A DNA stretch of 23,406 nt from Phycisphaerales bacterium (GTDB lineage: Bacteria; Planctomycetota; Phycisphaerae; SM23-33). The notes beneath the pieces were generated by a model that was not told the DNA's origin, searched no databases, and saw only the letters and a list, made by a program, of their open reading frames with translations. The translations under genes were made by a program, and so were the position numbers. The stretch spans positions 1 to 23,406 of the forward strand of contig PMYM01000071.1 of assembly GCA_003171235.1 (NCBI GenBank). Direction: 5' to 3'. Below, in pieces: positions 22,894 to 23,406 of the stretch (positions within the stretch are counted from its first letter, which is position 1; each line of letters opens with the position of its first letter).

Positions 22894-22920
22894 CAATTGC
22901 CAATTGCCAATTGCCAATTG
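22894..22920. repeat. CAATTGC tandem repeat
   Basis: Period-7 tandem: three CAATTGC units and a final CAATTG. Because CAATTG is its own complement and the flanks are TTTT and AAAA, the whole block is close to palindromic. It lies just upstream of the recR start codon on the minus strand, in its leader or promoter. Confidence 0.85.
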
Positions 22921-22985
22921 AAAAATAGTACTCCGGCCGCAGGATCGCGGTTTGGAGACAACGCCCCCAAATAAAGAGCATGCCA

Positions 22986-23058
22986 GTCCCGTAGGGACGA
23001 CAGAAGTTAGCCGGGGGCGGAGCAAGCACGGCAAAGTCGTGCGCGGCGCAGCCCCCGG
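22986..23058. repeat. REP-like composite palindrome
   Basis: A GTCCC-GTA-GGGAC stem (22986-22998) is followed by CCGGGGGC (23011-23018) pairing with GCCCCCGG (23051-23058), with an inner GCACG/CGTGC stem (23026-23042). A related palindrome in opposite orientation lies at 23269-23317. Confidence 0.6.
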
Positions 23059-23268
23059 AGCAGTCGGCGGCTTCTCTAGTGAGCGAACGGCTGGACTTCC
23101 GTGCGAAACCGGCCGTGTTCGCGACGGTGTGGCGGCCTCTCAGGAAGACGCAGGAGCAAGAGCTTGTTTGTCTAATCCCATTTCCTCCAGGGCAATCACA
23201 CCATCGGCAGGGAAAACGTAGTTCTCTTTGCTTGTCACGTCACTGCCTCTGGTTGGTTGGAGACCTTT

Positions 23269-23317
23269 GCCGGGGGTTTCGCGCCCGGCGCTGCGCTTCG
23301 GGCGCTCCACCCCCGGC
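23269..23317. repeat. REP-like composite palindrome, mirror copy
   Basis: GCCGGGGGT (23269-23277) pairs with ACCCCCGGC (23309-23317). The inner stem is GCGCCCG (23281-23287) with CGGGCGC (23299-23305). Read on the other strand the outer part has the same CCGGGGG-GGAGC layout as the element at 23011-23058. Confidence 0.6.
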
Positions 23318-23406
23318 CAAACTCTTCCGGCCCTTCGGGCCTTGCCCAAACCCTGCGGCAATTGCGACGGATGTCTTTGAGTTCTAGCAGCCCGTTGAAA
23401 ATGTAG

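Larger units (their letters stand above)
22875..23406. other. 532-nt gene-free region at the right edge
   Basis: No ORF here has support from start context or family resemblance. The region contains the CAATTGC tandem (22894-22920), two REP-like GC-rich palindromes in mirror orientation (22986-23058 and 23269-23317), a small GGCCC/GGGCC stem (23329-23341), and at the end a short sequence (about 23383-23406) resembling an insertion-sequence terminus. Confidence 0.65.

Noticed and set aside
22841..23034. Short minus-strand frames containing GNWQLAI-type residues
   Set aside because: They are direct translations of the CAATTGC tandem repeat.
23140..23361. 73-residue minus-strand frame at the right edge
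   Set aside because: It begins with TTG, runs through a palindromic repeat, has no family resemblance and no ribosome site. A gene remnant cannot be excluded.

Overview
This 23.4 kb, GC-rich window looks like chromosomal DNA from a planctomycete, most likely of the Phycisphaerae type. The evidence is a large secreted protein with the planctomycete-style N-terminal motif LENRLLL (7507-9324), a small zinc ribbon of a kind common in that phylum (16725-16892), an rpoN gene, secreted proteins of unknown function scattered among housekeeping genes, and long intergenic gaps filled with palindromic and low-complexity repeats. No tRNA, rRNA, CRISPR array, prophage or intact transposon was seen. The phylum assignment is inference from sequence style, not from a marker gene.

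Layout: three strand blocks. Block 1 (minus, 73-7172) reads, in transcription order, gap (GAPDH), a glycerate 2-kinase, lysA (diaminopimelate decarboxylase), an unusual 805-residue histidine kinase / CoA-disulfide-reductase / rhodanese fusion, and a receiver-only response regulator. Block 2 (plus, 7507-16583) holds a secreted CARDB and beta-repeat protein, a small putative lipoprotein, a ComF-like phosphoribosyltransferase, a large GT-C-like membrane protein with a repeat-like tail, a secreted protein of unknown function, and thioredoxin reductase (trxB). Block 3 (minus, 16725-22874) reads recR, a secreted proline-rich protein, rpoN (sigma-54), a five-segment membrane protein and a 55-residue zinc ribbon. 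The final 0.5 kb has no convincing gene.

How genes may work together: gap and the glycerate kinase are both lower-glycolysis enzymes but are separated by 277 nt of repeats. The kinase-reductase fusion and the adjacent receiver look like a cytoplasmic two-component pair in which a thiol/persulfide flavoenzyme takes the place of the usual sensor domain. This is the most distinctive item in the window. trxB is a second thiol-redox enzyme 12 kb away, with no visible link.

Intergenic DNA: nearly every gap carries structured repeats of two sorts. The first is short palindromes, many with CATG at both ends of the stem. The second is long imperfect hairpins whose arms are built from short repeated words (TTAATCGG, ACACAGAG, AAAGTAGAG, CAATTGC, CGCACTT). 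A near-perfect sigma-54 -24/-12 element lies just upstream of rpoN but points away from it, into a gap with no obvious gene. Several genes without a clear Shine-Dalgarno sequence have a -10-like hexamer about 6 nt before the start codon, which suggests leaderless transcripts.
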